Positions 41,669 through 49,576 of a stretch of DNA of 64,000 nucleotides are shown here, one piece after another. This DNA comes from Hyphomicrobiaceae bacterium (GTDB taxonomy: Bacteria; Pseudomonadota; Alphaproteobacteria; Rhizobiales; Methyloligellaceae). Numbering within the stretch: position 1 is the stretch's first letter; each line of letters opens with the position of its first letter. The translations under genes were made by a program, and so were the position numbers. The notes below the pieces were generated by a model. That model was not told where the DNA came from and searched no databases. It was given only the letters and a program-made list of their open reading frames with translations. The stretch spans positions 1-64,000 of the forward strand of contig JACKJS010000002.1 in assembly GCA_020637815.1 (NCBI GenBank). The letters are read 5' to 3'.

Positions 41669-42163
41669 ATGGAATTAGCACGCACCAAACTCTTTGCCCG
41701 TCTCGAGGAACTGGGAATCGCCTCCGACACGGTGGAACACGAAGCCCTGTTCACGGTCGAGCAGTCCCAGGCCTTGCGCGGCCGGATCCCGGGCGCCCAC
41801 ACCAAGAACCTCTTCCTGAGGGACAAGGATGACCGGCTCGTCCTAGTCGTGGCCAAGGAAGACACCAAGGTCGACCTCAAGGCGTTGGCCAAGGGGCTTG
41901 GCCTAGGGCGCTTCAGCTTCGGCAAGCCAGAACAGATGATGGCGGTCCTCGGGGTCGAGCCGGGCTCGGTGACGGCACTCGCTTTGATCCATGAGGGGTC
42001 GCGCGCGCTTGCCGCGGTGGTGGTGGACGCGGCGCTAATGGACTTTTCCGAAGTGAACTGTCATCCGCTGGTCAACCGCGCGACGACACGCCTTGCGACC
42101 GAAGACTTGCTGCGGTTCATGCGGGCTTGCGGACACGAGCCTCTAATCCTGCCGCTATCGTGA
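41669..42163 (+). CDS. ProXp/YbaK-type prolyl-tRNA editing protein
   Basis: A 164-residue stand-alone editing domain that hydrolyses mischarged Ala-tRNA-Pro or similar. It has GRIPGAHTKNLFLRDKDDRLVLVV (cited as IPGAHTKNLFLRDKD) with the catalytic-site Lys in TKNLFL, FGKPEQMMAVLGVEPGSVTALALIHEGS (cited as LGVEPGSVTALAL) and NCHPLVNRATTRLATEDLLRF (cited as HPLVNRATTRL). These are the PrdX/ProXp-ala hallmarks rather than those of E. coli YbaK. It follows the tRNA-Gly gene, and its neighbours deal with protein quality control. Confidence 0.92.
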   Translation: MELARTKLFARLEELGIASDTVEHEALFTVEQSQALRGRIPGAHTKNLFLRDKDDRLVLVVAKEDTKVDLKALAKGLGLGRFSFGKPEQMMAVLGVEPGSVTALALIHEGSRALAAVVVDAALMDFSEVNCHPLVNRATTRLATEDLLRFMRACGHEPLILPLS

Positions 42164-42292
42164 GGTTCGACTCTCGCGCGGCTTCCAACCATTGCCACAC
42201 CAAGGTTGCCAAACGAGCCACGACGGCCCATCCTTTCGATCAAGCGCGGCAATCGCGATTGCGGCCCCGAAGAGCAGCCCACGGATTCAAGA

Positions 42293-43207
42293 ATGAGCAT
42301 TGAGACCCCGATCCTCGGCGCGGGCGGCGAGGATACGCCCGGTACCGAAACCATCAAGAACACCACGACGCAGGACTTCGTGCGCGACGTGGTCGAGGCT
42401 TCGCAGGAGCGGCCCGTACTGGTCGACTTCTGGGCGCCCTGGTGCGGCCCCTGCAAGCAGTTGACGCCGGTCCTCGAGAAGGCCGTCCGTGCGGCCAAGG
42501 GCGCCGTCCGTCTGGTGAAGATGAATATCGACGACTATCCCGAGATTCCCGGTCAGATGGGCGTGCAGTCGATCCCTGCCGTGTTCGCCTTCAAGGACGG
42601 GCGTCCCGTGGATGGCTTCATGGGTGCTCTGCCCGAGTCGCAAATTGCCGCGTTCATCGCGCGTCTCGTGGGCGAGACGGCAGGCGCGTCCGCCGATCTG
42701 GAAGCGGCCGAGGCGGCCCTGGCGGCCGGAGACGTCAATACGGCCGCACAGGTCTTCGGCGAGATCCTCCAAGAAGATTCGGAAAACATGGAGGCGCTCG
42801 CAGGTCTGACGAAATGCTACATCAAGACCGGTGATCTCGACCGCGCCGAGCAGACGCTCGCCCTCGCACCGCCGGACAAGACCGACAGCGCGCCGGTCGC
42901 CAGCGCCCGCGCCGCCCTCGACCTGGCGCGCAAGGCTGGCGACGCCGGCGATGTGGACGCGTTACGTGCGACGTTGGCCCAGAACCCCGACGATCCCCAG
43001 ACCCGGTTCGATCTCGCGCTGGCTCTGAATGCATCGGGCGACCGCACTGGCGCTCTCGATGCTCTACTCGCGATCGTTGCCAAGAACCGGACTTGGAACG
43101 ACGACGCGGCCCGCAAGCAGCTCGTTCAGTTCTTCGAAGCCTGGGGCGCGGCCGACCCGGCGACCGCGTCGGGGAGACAACGCCTTTCGTCCTTGCTTTT
43201 CGCCTGA
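42293..43207 (+). CDS. Thioredoxin/TPR co-chaperone (YbbN/CnoX-like)
   Basis: A 304-residue fusion of an N-terminal thioredoxin domain (about 20-130) and TPR-like repeats. The redox motif is WCGPCK in DFWAPWCGPCKQLTPVL, so unlike E. coli CnoX (SxxC) both Cys are kept and it may be a true oxidoreductase. The following helices (ADLEAAEAALAAGDVNTAAQVFGEIL, LAGLTKCYIKTGDLDRAEQTL, FDLALALNASGDRTGALDALLAIV; cited as AALAAGDVNTAAQVFGEIL) fit the YbbN TPR set. Role: holdase or thioredoxin-type client protection under oxidative stress, inferred from family. ATG 42293; next gene begins 22 bases after the stop. Confidence 0.9.
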   Translation: MSIETPILGAGGEDTPGTETIKNTTTQDFVRDVVEASQERPVLVDFWAPWCGPCKQLTPVLEKAVRAAKGAVRLVKMNIDDYPEIPGQMGVQSIPAVFAFKDGRPVDGFMGALPESQIAAFIARLVGETAGASADLEAAEAALAAGDVNTAAQVFGEILQEDSENMEALAGLTKCYIKTGDLDRAEQTLALAPPDKTDSAPVASARAALDLARKAGDAGDVDALRATLAQNPDDPQTRFDLALALNASGDRTGALDALLAIVAKNRTWNDDAARKQLVQFFEAWGAADPATASGRQRLSSLLFA

Positions 43208-43229
43208 CCGCCGTGATGAGGCGCCATTC

Positions 43230-43907
43230 GTGACCAGCCGCTACAACAGCCCCAGCGATCTTCCATCCACACTGCCCGTCTTTCCGTTGCGCGGTGCAAT
43301 TCTGCTCCCACGCGCGTCGTTAACCCTCAACGTATTCGAGCCGCGTTACATTACGCTCGTCGATCACGCTCTCGCCAATGACCGTCTCGTCGGCGTGGTC
43401 CAGCCTGCGGCGGACACCGGCTCGGCCGAGTCTCCGCAAGGAAAGAACTTTCCGGTCCGAAAGGTGGGCTGCGCTGGCCGCATCACCGCCTTCAACGAAA
43501 CCGAGGACAGGCCTCTCGTGATTTCACTCGCCGGGATTGCACGCTTTGCGCTCGGCGGCGAGATCGCCTCCGACGCGCCATTTCGGACATTCACCGCGGA
43601 TTTTACACCGTATACAGATGATTTTATCAGCGATCTCGGCGAAGACGACGTGGATCGCGTTCGTCTTCTTGAGACGCTGCGGCGATATCTCGATGCCAAC
43701 GGTCTGAATGCCGACTGGGAACGGATCAACGCAGCCGCAAACGAGCAGCTGATCAATACGCTGTCGATCCTGTGCCCCTATGGCGCCGAGGAGAAGCAGG
43801 CGCTACTCGAGGCGGGCAGCCTCAGCGATCGGGCCGATGCGCTGGTCGCGCTTGCGGAGATGGAACTAGCGGCGCGGGACGACAATTCAGGAACATCGCT
43901 ACAATGA
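43230..43907 (+). CDS. LON peptidase substrate-binding-domain protein
   Basis: A 225-residue protein with the N-terminal domain of Lon and no ATPase or protease: PVFPLRGAILLPRASLTLNVFEPRYITLVDHALANDRLVGVVQP (cited as LPVFPLRGAILLPR and NVFEPRY), GCAGRITAFNETEDRPLVISLAGIARF (cited as GCAGRITAFNETED), RLLETLRRYLDANG. The start GTG 43230 has a GAGG about 10 bases upstream. Its stop overlaps the ATG of the Trm112 gene (ATGA), so they are coupled. Function of the stand-alone LON-N proteins is unknown; they may bind unfolded proteins. Confidence 0.92.
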   Translation: MTSRYNSPSDLPSTLPVFPLRGAILLPRASLTLNVFEPRYITLVDHALANDRLVGVVQPAADTGSAESPQGKNFPVRKVGCAGRITAFNETEDRPLVISLAGIARFALGGEIASDAPFRTFTADFTPYTDDFISDLGEDDVDRVRLLETLRRYLDANGLNADWERINAAANEQLINTLSILCPYGAEEKQALLEAGSLSDRADALVALAEMELAARDDNSGTSLQ

Positions 43908-44116
43908 CCGAGCCGACAGAGAAGCCGAATCCAGAAGCAGGGAGTGTAGATCCGAAGCTTTTGGAAATTTTGGTCTGCCCACTGACGAAAACGACTTTGG
44001 AATACGATGAATCGCGCCAGGAACTGATCAGCCGCGCGGCGGGGCTCGCCTTTCCGATCCGGGACGGCATTCCGATCATGCTGCCCGAGGAGGCCCGCAA
44101 GCTGGACGAATCTTAG
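43904..44116 (+). CDS. Trm112 family protein
   Basis: A 70-residue zinc-ribbon-like Trm112 protein. It has LLEILVCPLTKTTLEYDESRQELIS, in which CPLTKTTL matches the family's first Cys box although the second Cys pair is not retained, and LAFPIRDGIPIMLPEEAR. Eukaryotic and archaeal Trm112 activates methyltransferases; the bacterial role is likely similar but unproven. The start overlaps the preceding gene's stop (ATGA at 43904-43907). Confidence 0.92.
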   Translation: MTEPTEKPNPEAGSVDPKLLEILVCPLTKTTLEYDESRQELISRAAGLAFPIRDGIPIMLPEEARKLDES

Positions 44117-44141
44117 GGCGATTATTCGCGCGGCAGCGAGC

Positions 44142-45029
44142 CTATTTAATCTGTATTCGGCATAAGGTCTTTACCTCATCCGGTGACGTTCCCCCCTCGC
44201 GATAGGCGCGGATGGACCGTGCATCGTCGCGCTTGGCGAGTCTCCTACCCGCTTCGTCCCGGACGAGTTCATGGTGAAACCAGACCGGCACAGGCAATTC
44301 GAGCAACGCTTGAAGAAGCCGGTGGATGGGCGTGGACTCCAACAGATCTCGCCCCCGAACGACGTGCGTTACTCCTTGTGCCGCATCGTCCACCACGACC
44401 GACAGATGATAGGCCGCCGTGCCGATATCCTTGCGCGCCAAGACCACGTCGCCGATCTCGTTCCTCATGGCCGCCGGATCGGCCACGTGGCGTCCGGGGT
44501 GGATGGGGCCAGTCTCGTGCCAGGCTAACGTCTCCCCCTCGAGAAGTCCGAGCGCGCGATCCATGTCGAGGCGGATCGCGTCACCGGGTCCGGCTTCGTC
44601 CATGGCGCGGCCGCGGCACGTACCGGGATAGACCGTGGCTCCGGCGTCGCCGGACATCGCTCCTTCCTGAGGCGCCGCCAACGCGGCGCGAATATCGGCG
44701 CGCGTACAGCGGCACGGATAGATCACGCCGAGCCGGCCGAGGCGTTCCAAGGCTTGCTCGTAAGCGGCGTGCCGTTCGGACTGCCGCATGACGGGTTCGG
44801 GCCAGGACAGCCCAAGCCATGCCAGGTCGTCGAAGATTGCGGTCTCGAATTCCGGGCGGACGCGTGTCGTATCGGTGTCTTCGATACGCAGCAGGCAGGC
44901 GCCGCCGGCTACGGAAGCTGCCTCCCATGCCGTCAGCGCGGAATAGGCGTGGCCGAGATGCAGCAGACCGGTCGGCGAGGGCGCGAACCGTGTCACGAAG
45001 CCATTGGCTGACTTGGGGTCAACCGCCAC
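44142..45029 (-). CDS. gluQ: Glutamyl-Q tRNA(Asp) synthetase
   Basis: A 295-residue GluRS catalytic-domain paralogue that glutamylates queuosine on tRNA-Asp. Motifs: TRFAPSPTGLLHLGHAYSALTAW with the HIGH-like HLGH; LLRIEDTDTTRVRPEF; Cys boxes YPCRCTRADI and YPGTCRGR for zinc; VVDDAAQGVTHVVRGRDLLESTPIHRLLQALL (cited as VTHVVRGRDLLEST); and LAKRDDARSIRAYR as the KMSKS-like loop. The anticodon-binding domain of GluRS is missing, as expected for GluQ. The gene follows the UbiH-type gene at a four-base gap on the minus strand. Confidence 0.95.
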   Translation of the reverse strand: MAVDPKSANGFVTRFAPSPTGLLHLGHAYSALTAWEAASVAGGACLLRIEDTDTTRVRPEFETAIFDDLAWLGLSWPEPVMRQSERHAAYEQALERLGRLGVIYPCRCTRADIRAALAAPQEGAMSGDAGATVYPGTCRGRAMDEAGPGDAIRLDMDRALGLLEGETLAWHETGPIHPGRHVADPAAMRNEIGDVVLARKDIGTAAYHLSVVVDDAAQGVTHVVRGRDLLESTPIHRLLQALLELPVPVWFHHELVRDEAGRRLAKRDDARSIRAYREGGTSPDEVKTLCRIQIK

Positions 45030-45033
45030 GCCG

Positions 45034-46272
45034 CTAGAGGGCCTCGCCCTTCAGAAGGCGCGGAACATCGCCGGTTGCACCCGATGCCTCACGCACGAGG
45101 AAGCGCTTCAGGCCAGGCGCGCGGTCGACAAGACCCATGCCGAGATCGCGAATCGCGCGCAACGGCGCATTGTCATTGGAGAAGAGGCGGTTCATTCCGT
45201 CCATCGCGGCGCCAGAAAAGGCGCTGTCGAAGCGCCGCCAGCGCTGATAGCGCTCGAGCGCCGTGGCCGAACCGATATCGAGGCCGAGACGAGCCGTCTC
45301 GGTGACGGTCTCCACCAAGGCGGCCACGTCGCGGAACCCGATATTGAGACCCTGGCCCGCCAGCGGATGCACCACATGGGCCGCATCGCCCACCAAGGCC
45401 AGGCGCTCTCCGACAAAGGCGCGGGCCATCTGAAACGAGAGCGGAAAGGTCCGCGCGGGGCCCTCGAGGGAAATCTCGCCAAGGCGGTGTCCGAACCGGC
45501 GGCCGAGCGCGGCGAGAAACACGTCCGGAGCGCCATTCACCAAGTCTTGCGCCTTGTCCGCTTCCTCGGTCCAGACGATCGAGGACCGGTTGCCCGTGAG
45601 CGGCAGAATGGCGAAGGGGCCGGATGGGAGGAAATGCTGAACGGCGCGGCCATGATGGGGACGCTTGTGAGCGACCGTGGCGACGATGCCCATTTGGTCG
45701 TAGGACCAGCCGATGCAGCGGATTCCAGCCTGGTCGCGCAGGCGGGACTTCTTGCCGTCGGCAGCCACGAGAAGTGCGGCGCGCAGAGTCCGGCCGCTCG
45801 CGAGACGGACATCGGTGCCAAAGGCATCTGTTCCGAAGGTTTCGACACTATCCGGTGCGATCAGCTCGATCGTAGGCGCCGTGATGACGGCGTCCCCGAT
45901 GGCTTCGAGGAGCGCGCTGGCCTCGACCAGCCAAGCATGGGCCTCTCCATCGGCGACGTCCTCGGCGAACCCAAGAAGATGCGGGCGGAGCGCCGCGTTC
46001 AAAGGACTGTCCGTGACTTCAATGGACGTCATCGGCTGAGCGCCGGGCTCTAGGCGAGGCCACAACCCAATCGCGTCGAGCAGGTTCTTCGACGACGGCG
46101 AGAGCGCGAGCCCTCGGCCATCGCGCGCCCGGGGGGCGCTCTGGGGCGCAGCGTCCACCAGCGTCACCCCGCAGGTCTTCGGTGCCAGCTTGGCCAGCGC
46201 CAGCGCCAGCGTTCCTCCGGCGAACCCGCCGCCGGCGACAACGATGCGGAAGCCGCTTCTTGGATTTGGCAT
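45034..46272 (-). CDS. UbiH/UbiF/VisC-type FAD hydroxylase
   Basis: A 412-residue flavoprotein monooxygenase of the ubiquinone-ring hydroxylase family. N-terminal dinucleotide-binding motif IVVAGGGFAGGTLALAL, the DG motif AALLVAADGKKSRLR, and the second FAD-binding GD motif ERLALVGDAAHVVHPLAGQGLNIGFRDV (cited as GDAAHVVHPLAGQGLN). ATG 46272 (MPNPRSGFRIVV) is preferred. Which ring position it hydroxylates cannot be told by eye. Operon with gluQ; divergent from tesB. Confidence 0.92.
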   Translation of the reverse strand: MPNPRSGFRIVVAGGGFAGGTLALALAKLAPKTCGVTLVDAAPQSAPRARDGRGLALSPSSKNLLDAIGLWPRLEPGAQPMTSIEVTDSPLNAALRPHLLGFAEDVADGEAHAWLVEASALLEAIGDAVITAPTIELIAPDSVETFGTDAFGTDVRLASGRTLRAALLVAADGKKSRLRDQAGIRCIGWSYDQMGIVATVAHKRPHHGRAVQHFLPSGPFAILPLTGNRSSIVWTEEADKAQDLVNGAPDVFLAALGRRFGHRLGEISLEGPARTFPLSFQMARAFVGERLALVGDAAHVVHPLAGQGLNIGFRDVAALVETVTETARLGLDIGSATALERYQRWRRFDSAFSGAAMDGMNRLFSNDNAPLRAIRDLGMGLVDRAPGLKRFLVREASGATGDVPRLLKGEAL

Positions 46273-46456
46273 CTGCGACACAGCCTCTCTATAGGCGAGC
46301 GGCCGGACCCGCGCCACTACTCGCGTTCGCGCCGCGCACTGCCAGCACTAACCGCACCGTCTTCCCGAATTGGCCGCAAAGCTGCTATGGGCTTGGTCAG
46401 CGCGGACATCGCCCAATCCGGCACCGTAGACACGACGATAGACCAAGGCACCGTCC

Positions 46457-47323
46457 ATGAGCACAGCCGTCGAGCAACTTCTGTCGATCCTCGACCTCGA
46501 ACCCTTGGAGCACGATCTCTACAGGGGCCTCAGCCCGCAAGTGGGGTGGCAACGGGTATTCGGCGGTCAGGTCATCGGCCAAGCCCTCGTTGCGGCCCAG
46601 CGGACCGTGGAAGGCCGGGCCGCCCATTCGCTCCATGCCTATTTTTTATGCGCGGGCGATCCCGCCGTCCCGATCATCTACGAGGTGGATCGGATCCGGG
46701 ACGGAAAAAGCTTCTCGACCCGCCGCGTCGTGGCAATTCAGCATGGCCGGGCCATTTTCTCGATGGGCGCCTCCTTTCACCGCGAGGAGCCGGGACTTTC
46801 GCATCAGATGGCGATGCCCGACGTACCTCAGCCGGATGAAGTCCCAAGCGAAGCGGCGCTTACCGAAACGCTGATCGACCGGCTGCCCCCGCAGGTCAAA
46901 GCCTATTGGCAGGCCGAGCGGCCAATCGAAATGCGGCCTGTCGATTTGTCCCGCTACCTGTCGCCCAAGAAGAGAGAGCCCAGCCAGATGATCTGGATCA
47001 GGGCAAATGGCGTGCTCGCCGGCGACCAGGCCCTGCACCAATGCGTGCTCGCTTATGCTTCGGACTTCACCCTGCTGGACACGGCTCTAGTCGCTCATGG
47101 CCGCTTCGTGTTCGACCCGACCTTGATGTTGGCCAGTCTCGACCACGCTCTGTGGTTCCACCAACCGTTCCGGGCCGACGAGTGGCTCCTATATGTCCAA
47201 GACAGCCCGATTTCGGGGTCCGCAAGAGCCTTCTGCCGCGGAACCTTCTTCACCCGCGACGGGCGCCTCGTCGCTTCGACGGCCCAGGAAGGGCTCGTCC
47301 GCGAACGCTCCGACAGGATTTAG
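46457..47323 (+). CDS. tesB: Acyl-CoA thioesterase II
   Basis: A 288-residue double-hotdog thioesterase. N-terminal hotdog: LEPLEHDLYRGLSPQVGWQRVFGGQVIGQALVAA (cited as RVFGGQVIGQAL) and SLHAYFLCAGDPAVPIIYEVDRIRDGKSFSTRRVVAIQ (cited as DRIRDGKSFSTRRV). C-terminal hotdog: DFTLLDTALVAHG with the catalytic Asp, and ASLDHALWFHQPFRADEWLLY (cited as SLDHALWFH). Length is usual. It would cleave medium- and long-chain acyl-CoAs; divergent from the UbiH-type gene with 184 bases between starts. Confidence 0.95.
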   Translation: MSTAVEQLLSILDLEPLEHDLYRGLSPQVGWQRVFGGQVIGQALVAAQRTVEGRAAHSLHAYFLCAGDPAVPIIYEVDRIRDGKSFSTRRVVAIQHGRAIFSMGASFHREEPGLSHQMAMPDVPQPDEVPSEAALTETLIDRLPPQVKAYWQAERPIEMRPVDLSRYLSPKKREPSQMIWIRANGVLAGDQALHQCVLAYASDFTLLDTALVAHGRFVFDPTLMLASLDHALWFHQPFRADEWLLYVQDSPISGSARAFCRGTFFTRDGRLVASTAQEGLVRERSDRI

Positions 47324-47351
47324 CCCTATCCGCGAGCAACGCGAATTGCTT

Positions 47352-47366
47352 GCCTAATATTTAGGC
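47352..47366. repeat. Inverted repeat upstream of glnK
   Basis: GCCTAA-TAT-TTAGGC forms a perfect 6-bp palindrome with a three-base centre in the glnK upstream region, about 90 bases before the sigma-54-like promoter. No U run follows. It could be an operator or enhancer site; it does not match the NtrC half-site well. Confidence 0.35.
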
Positions 47367-47454
47367 GAATACCCGTCGCGCAAGCACCGGGCACCGTACC
47401 GTCGCGGCGATAAATCTTTCGTAAAAACAATGGTTTGACCCCTTCTTCTCGGAG

Positions 47455-47470
47455 TTGGCACGCCGCTTGA
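47455..47470 (+). promoter_or_regulatory. Sigma-54-type promoter of glnK-amtB
   Basis: TTGGCACG-CCGC-TTGA fits the -24/-12 consensus TGGCACG-N4-TTGC, with one difference in the last base of the -12 box (A instead of C). It lies 80 bases before the glnK ATG. glnK-amtB is the classic NtrC/sigma-54 target, so induction by nitrogen limitation is expected. Confidence 0.7.
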
Positions 47471-47549
47471 CTCTGTTAACGGGTTCCAACGGCCGGAACC
47501 GAGGCGATCGCCGCCCGGACGGCCGTCAATCGAAGGAGGGCTCAAACAG

Positions 47550-47888
47550 ATGAAGCTGGTGATGGCAATCATCAAGCCATTCAAGCTCGACGAGGTGCGC
47601 CAGGCCCTCACCGAGCTTGGACTGCAAGGCATGACCGTTACCGAGGTCAAAGGTTACGGGAGGCAGAAGGGCCATACCGAGATCTATCGCGGCGCCGAAT
47701 ACGCCGTGAACTTCCTACCGAAGATCAAGATCGAGGTCGTGGTGCCCGCCAAGATGGTCGACAGCGCCGTGGACGCGATCGTGGCCGCCGCGAAAACCGG
47801 CCAGATCGGCGACGGCAAGATCTTCGTCGTTCCCGTCGAGCAAACGGTGCGCATTCGCACCGGCGAAACCAACGAATCTGCACTTTAG
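47550..47888 (+). CDS. glnK: Nitrogen regulatory PII protein GlnK
   Basis: A 112-residue PII signal protein. Landmarks: KLVMAIIKPFKLDEVRQALTELG (cited as KLVMAIIKPFKLDEV), VTEVKGYGRQKGHTEIYRGAEYAVNFLPK, in which Tyr51 of YRGAEYAV is the uridylylation site, and the B loop GQIGDGKIFVVPVEQTVRIRTGETN (cited as GDGKIFVVPVEQTVRIRTGE). Binds ATP/ADP and 2-oxoglutarate and blocks AmtB when nitrogen is sufficient. Good ribosome site (GGAGGG) at 47535-47540. Followed by amtB at a 17-base gap; both fall under the sigma-54-type promoter. Confidence 0.97.
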   Translation: MKLVMAIIKPFKLDEVRQALTELGLQGMTVTEVKGYGRQKGHTEIYRGAEYAVNFLPKIKIEVVVPAKMVDSAVDAIVAAAKTGQIGDGKIFVVPVEQTVRIRTGETNESAL

Positions 47889-47905
47889 GAGGGGGAAAGT
47901 AGAAG

Positions 47906-49372
47906 ATGAGGACCTTTGCCAAATACGCGTTCGGCGTGATGGCCGCGCTAGCCTTGCTGGCGCTGATGCATGTCGACCCGGCAATCGCACGTGGCGCCGC
48001 CGAAGCGGCCAGCGCGCCAATTGCCAGCATGCCCGTGGCCACGATGGCCAAATCCGAAGCGGCCGACGTCCAAGCGGGTGCATTCCAACTGGCCCAGGCG
48101 GAAGAAGCTCCGGCCGAAGAACCACTTGCCACCGAGGGCGAGGGCGAAGAACCCCCCGCCAAACTCGACACGGGCGATACGGCCTGGATGCTCACATCCA
48201 CCGTTCTCGTGCTGATGATGGCCATTCCAGGCCTCGCGCTCTTCTATGGCGGCATGGTCCGCAAGAAGGGCGTGCTAGCGGTGCTGATGCAGTGCTTCGC
48301 GATCGTTTGCTTACTGTCGGTCGCGTGGTTCGTCGTCGGCTATTCGCTGGCCTTTACCAACGGCGGATCGCTTAACGCCTATATCGGCGGCCTGTCGAAG
48401 ATGTTCCTCAATGGGGTGGGCGTCGAGTCGTTGAACGGCACGATCCCCGAGACGGTGTTCTTCACCTTCCAGATGACGTTCTTCGCCATCACGCCGGCTC
48501 TGATCGTGGGTGCCTTCGCAGACCGCATGAAGTTCTCCGCCGTATGCATCTTCATGGTACTTTGGGCGCTGATCGTCTACGCCCCGGTCTGTCACTGGGT
48601 CTGGGGCGGCGGCTTCCTTTCGGAAGCCGGCGTTCTCGACTTCGCCGGCGGTACGGTGGTGCATATCAACGCCGGCGTCGCCGGTCTCGTGACCTGCCTC
48701 TTCCTCGGCAAACGTGTCGGGTACGGCACCGAAAACATGGCGCCGCATAACCTGGTGCTCAGCCTGATCGGCGCTTCGCTGCTGTGGGTCGGCTGGTTCG
48801 GCTTCAACGTCGGTTCGGCTCTCGGCGCCAGTGCAGGTGCCGGCATGGTCATGGTCACCACACAGGTCGCGACAGCGGCCGCGGCGCTGTCGTGGATGTT
48901 CATCGAGTGGATCGTCCACAAGAGGCCGTCGGTACTGGGCATCATCTCCGGCGCGATTGCCGGCTTGGTGGCCATCACCCCGGCTTGCGGCTTCGTCGAC
49001 GGCATGGGAGCGCTCTGGATCGGTATCGCTGCCGGTCTGATCTGCTTCTTCATGTCCACGACGGTGAAGAAAGCGCTTGGCTACGACGACTCGCTCGACG
49101 TCTGGGGCATCCACGGCGTCGGCGGCATCGTCGGTGCGCTCCTCACGGGCGTATTCGCCGTCGAAGCCATTGGCGGCACGCCTGGCCTGATCGAAGGCAA
49201 TGCTGCCCAGGTCCTGACACAGCTGTGGGGCATCGTTGCCACCATCGTGTGGTGCGGGATCGCGACCATCGTGATCCTAATCGTCACCAACATCCTCGTT
49301 GGTGTCCGGGTGAGCCAGCCCGTCGAGATCGAAGGGCTGGACATCAACCTCCATGGCGAGGTGGTCCAATAG
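47906..49372 (+). CDS. amtB: Ammonium transporter AmtB with periplasmic extension
   Basis: A 488-residue Amt channel. A signal-peptide-like N-terminus (YAFGVMAALALLALMHVDPAIA) and about 60 residues of Ala/Glu/Pro-rich leader precede the first Amt helix (DTAWMLTSTVLVLMMAIPGLALFYGGMVRKKGVL, cited as MAIPGLALFYGGMVRKK). The conserved conduit His residues sit in FAGGTVVHINAGVAGLV and DSLDVWGIHGVGGIVGALLTG, along with the Asp/Phe gate region. Length of the leader is longer than in E. coli AmtB but typical for alphaproteobacteria. GlnK binding is expected at its cytoplasmic face. A strong terminator follows. Confidence 0.96.
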   Translation: MRTFAKYAFGVMAALALLALMHVDPAIARGAAEAASAPIASMPVATMAKSEAADVQAGAFQLAQAEEAPAEEPLATEGEGEEPPAKLDTGDTAWMLTSTVLVLMMAIPGLALFYGGMVRKKGVLAVLMQCFAIVCLLSVAWFVVGYSLAFTNGGSLNAYIGGLSKMFLNGVGVESLNGTIPETVFFTFQMTFFAITPALIVGAFADRMKFSAVCIFMVLWALIVYAPVCHWVWGGGFLSEAGVLDFAGGTVVHINAGVAGLVTCLFLGKRVGYGTENMAPHNLVLSLIGASLLWVGWFGFNVGSALGASAGAGMVMVTTQVATAAAALSWMFIEWIVHKRPSVLGIISGAIAGLVAITPACGFVDGMGALWIGIAAGLICFFMSTTVKKALGYDDSLDVWGIHGVGGIVGALLTGVFAVEAIGGTPGLIEGNAAQVLTQLWGIVATIVWCGIATIVILIVTNILVGVRVSQPVEIEGLDINLHGEVVQ

Positions 49373-49455
49373 ACCTTCGCGCAGCAACCAAGAGGGACAA
49401 GAACGTAGGAGAATTCGAGCTAGGTCTCCTCCTCCCTTGACTTCTAGCTCTACCT

Positions 49456-49489
49456 AAGACCCCGGCGTTGCGAACGCCGGGGTCTTTTT
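49456..49489 (+). terminator. Rho-independent terminator after amtB
   Basis: AAGACCCCGGCGTT (49456-49469) and AACGCCGGGGTCTT (49473-49486) form a perfect 14-bp stem with a three-base loop, followed by TTTTT. It ends the glnK-amtB transcript. Confidence 0.93.
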
Positions 49490-49576
49490 CCGTGCCGTTG
49501 GCGCAACGCGGACCGCGCCGCGGACCGCGTTACGCACCATTGCTGCGCCGCCCGTCTTGGCCTAACACCCAACGCC

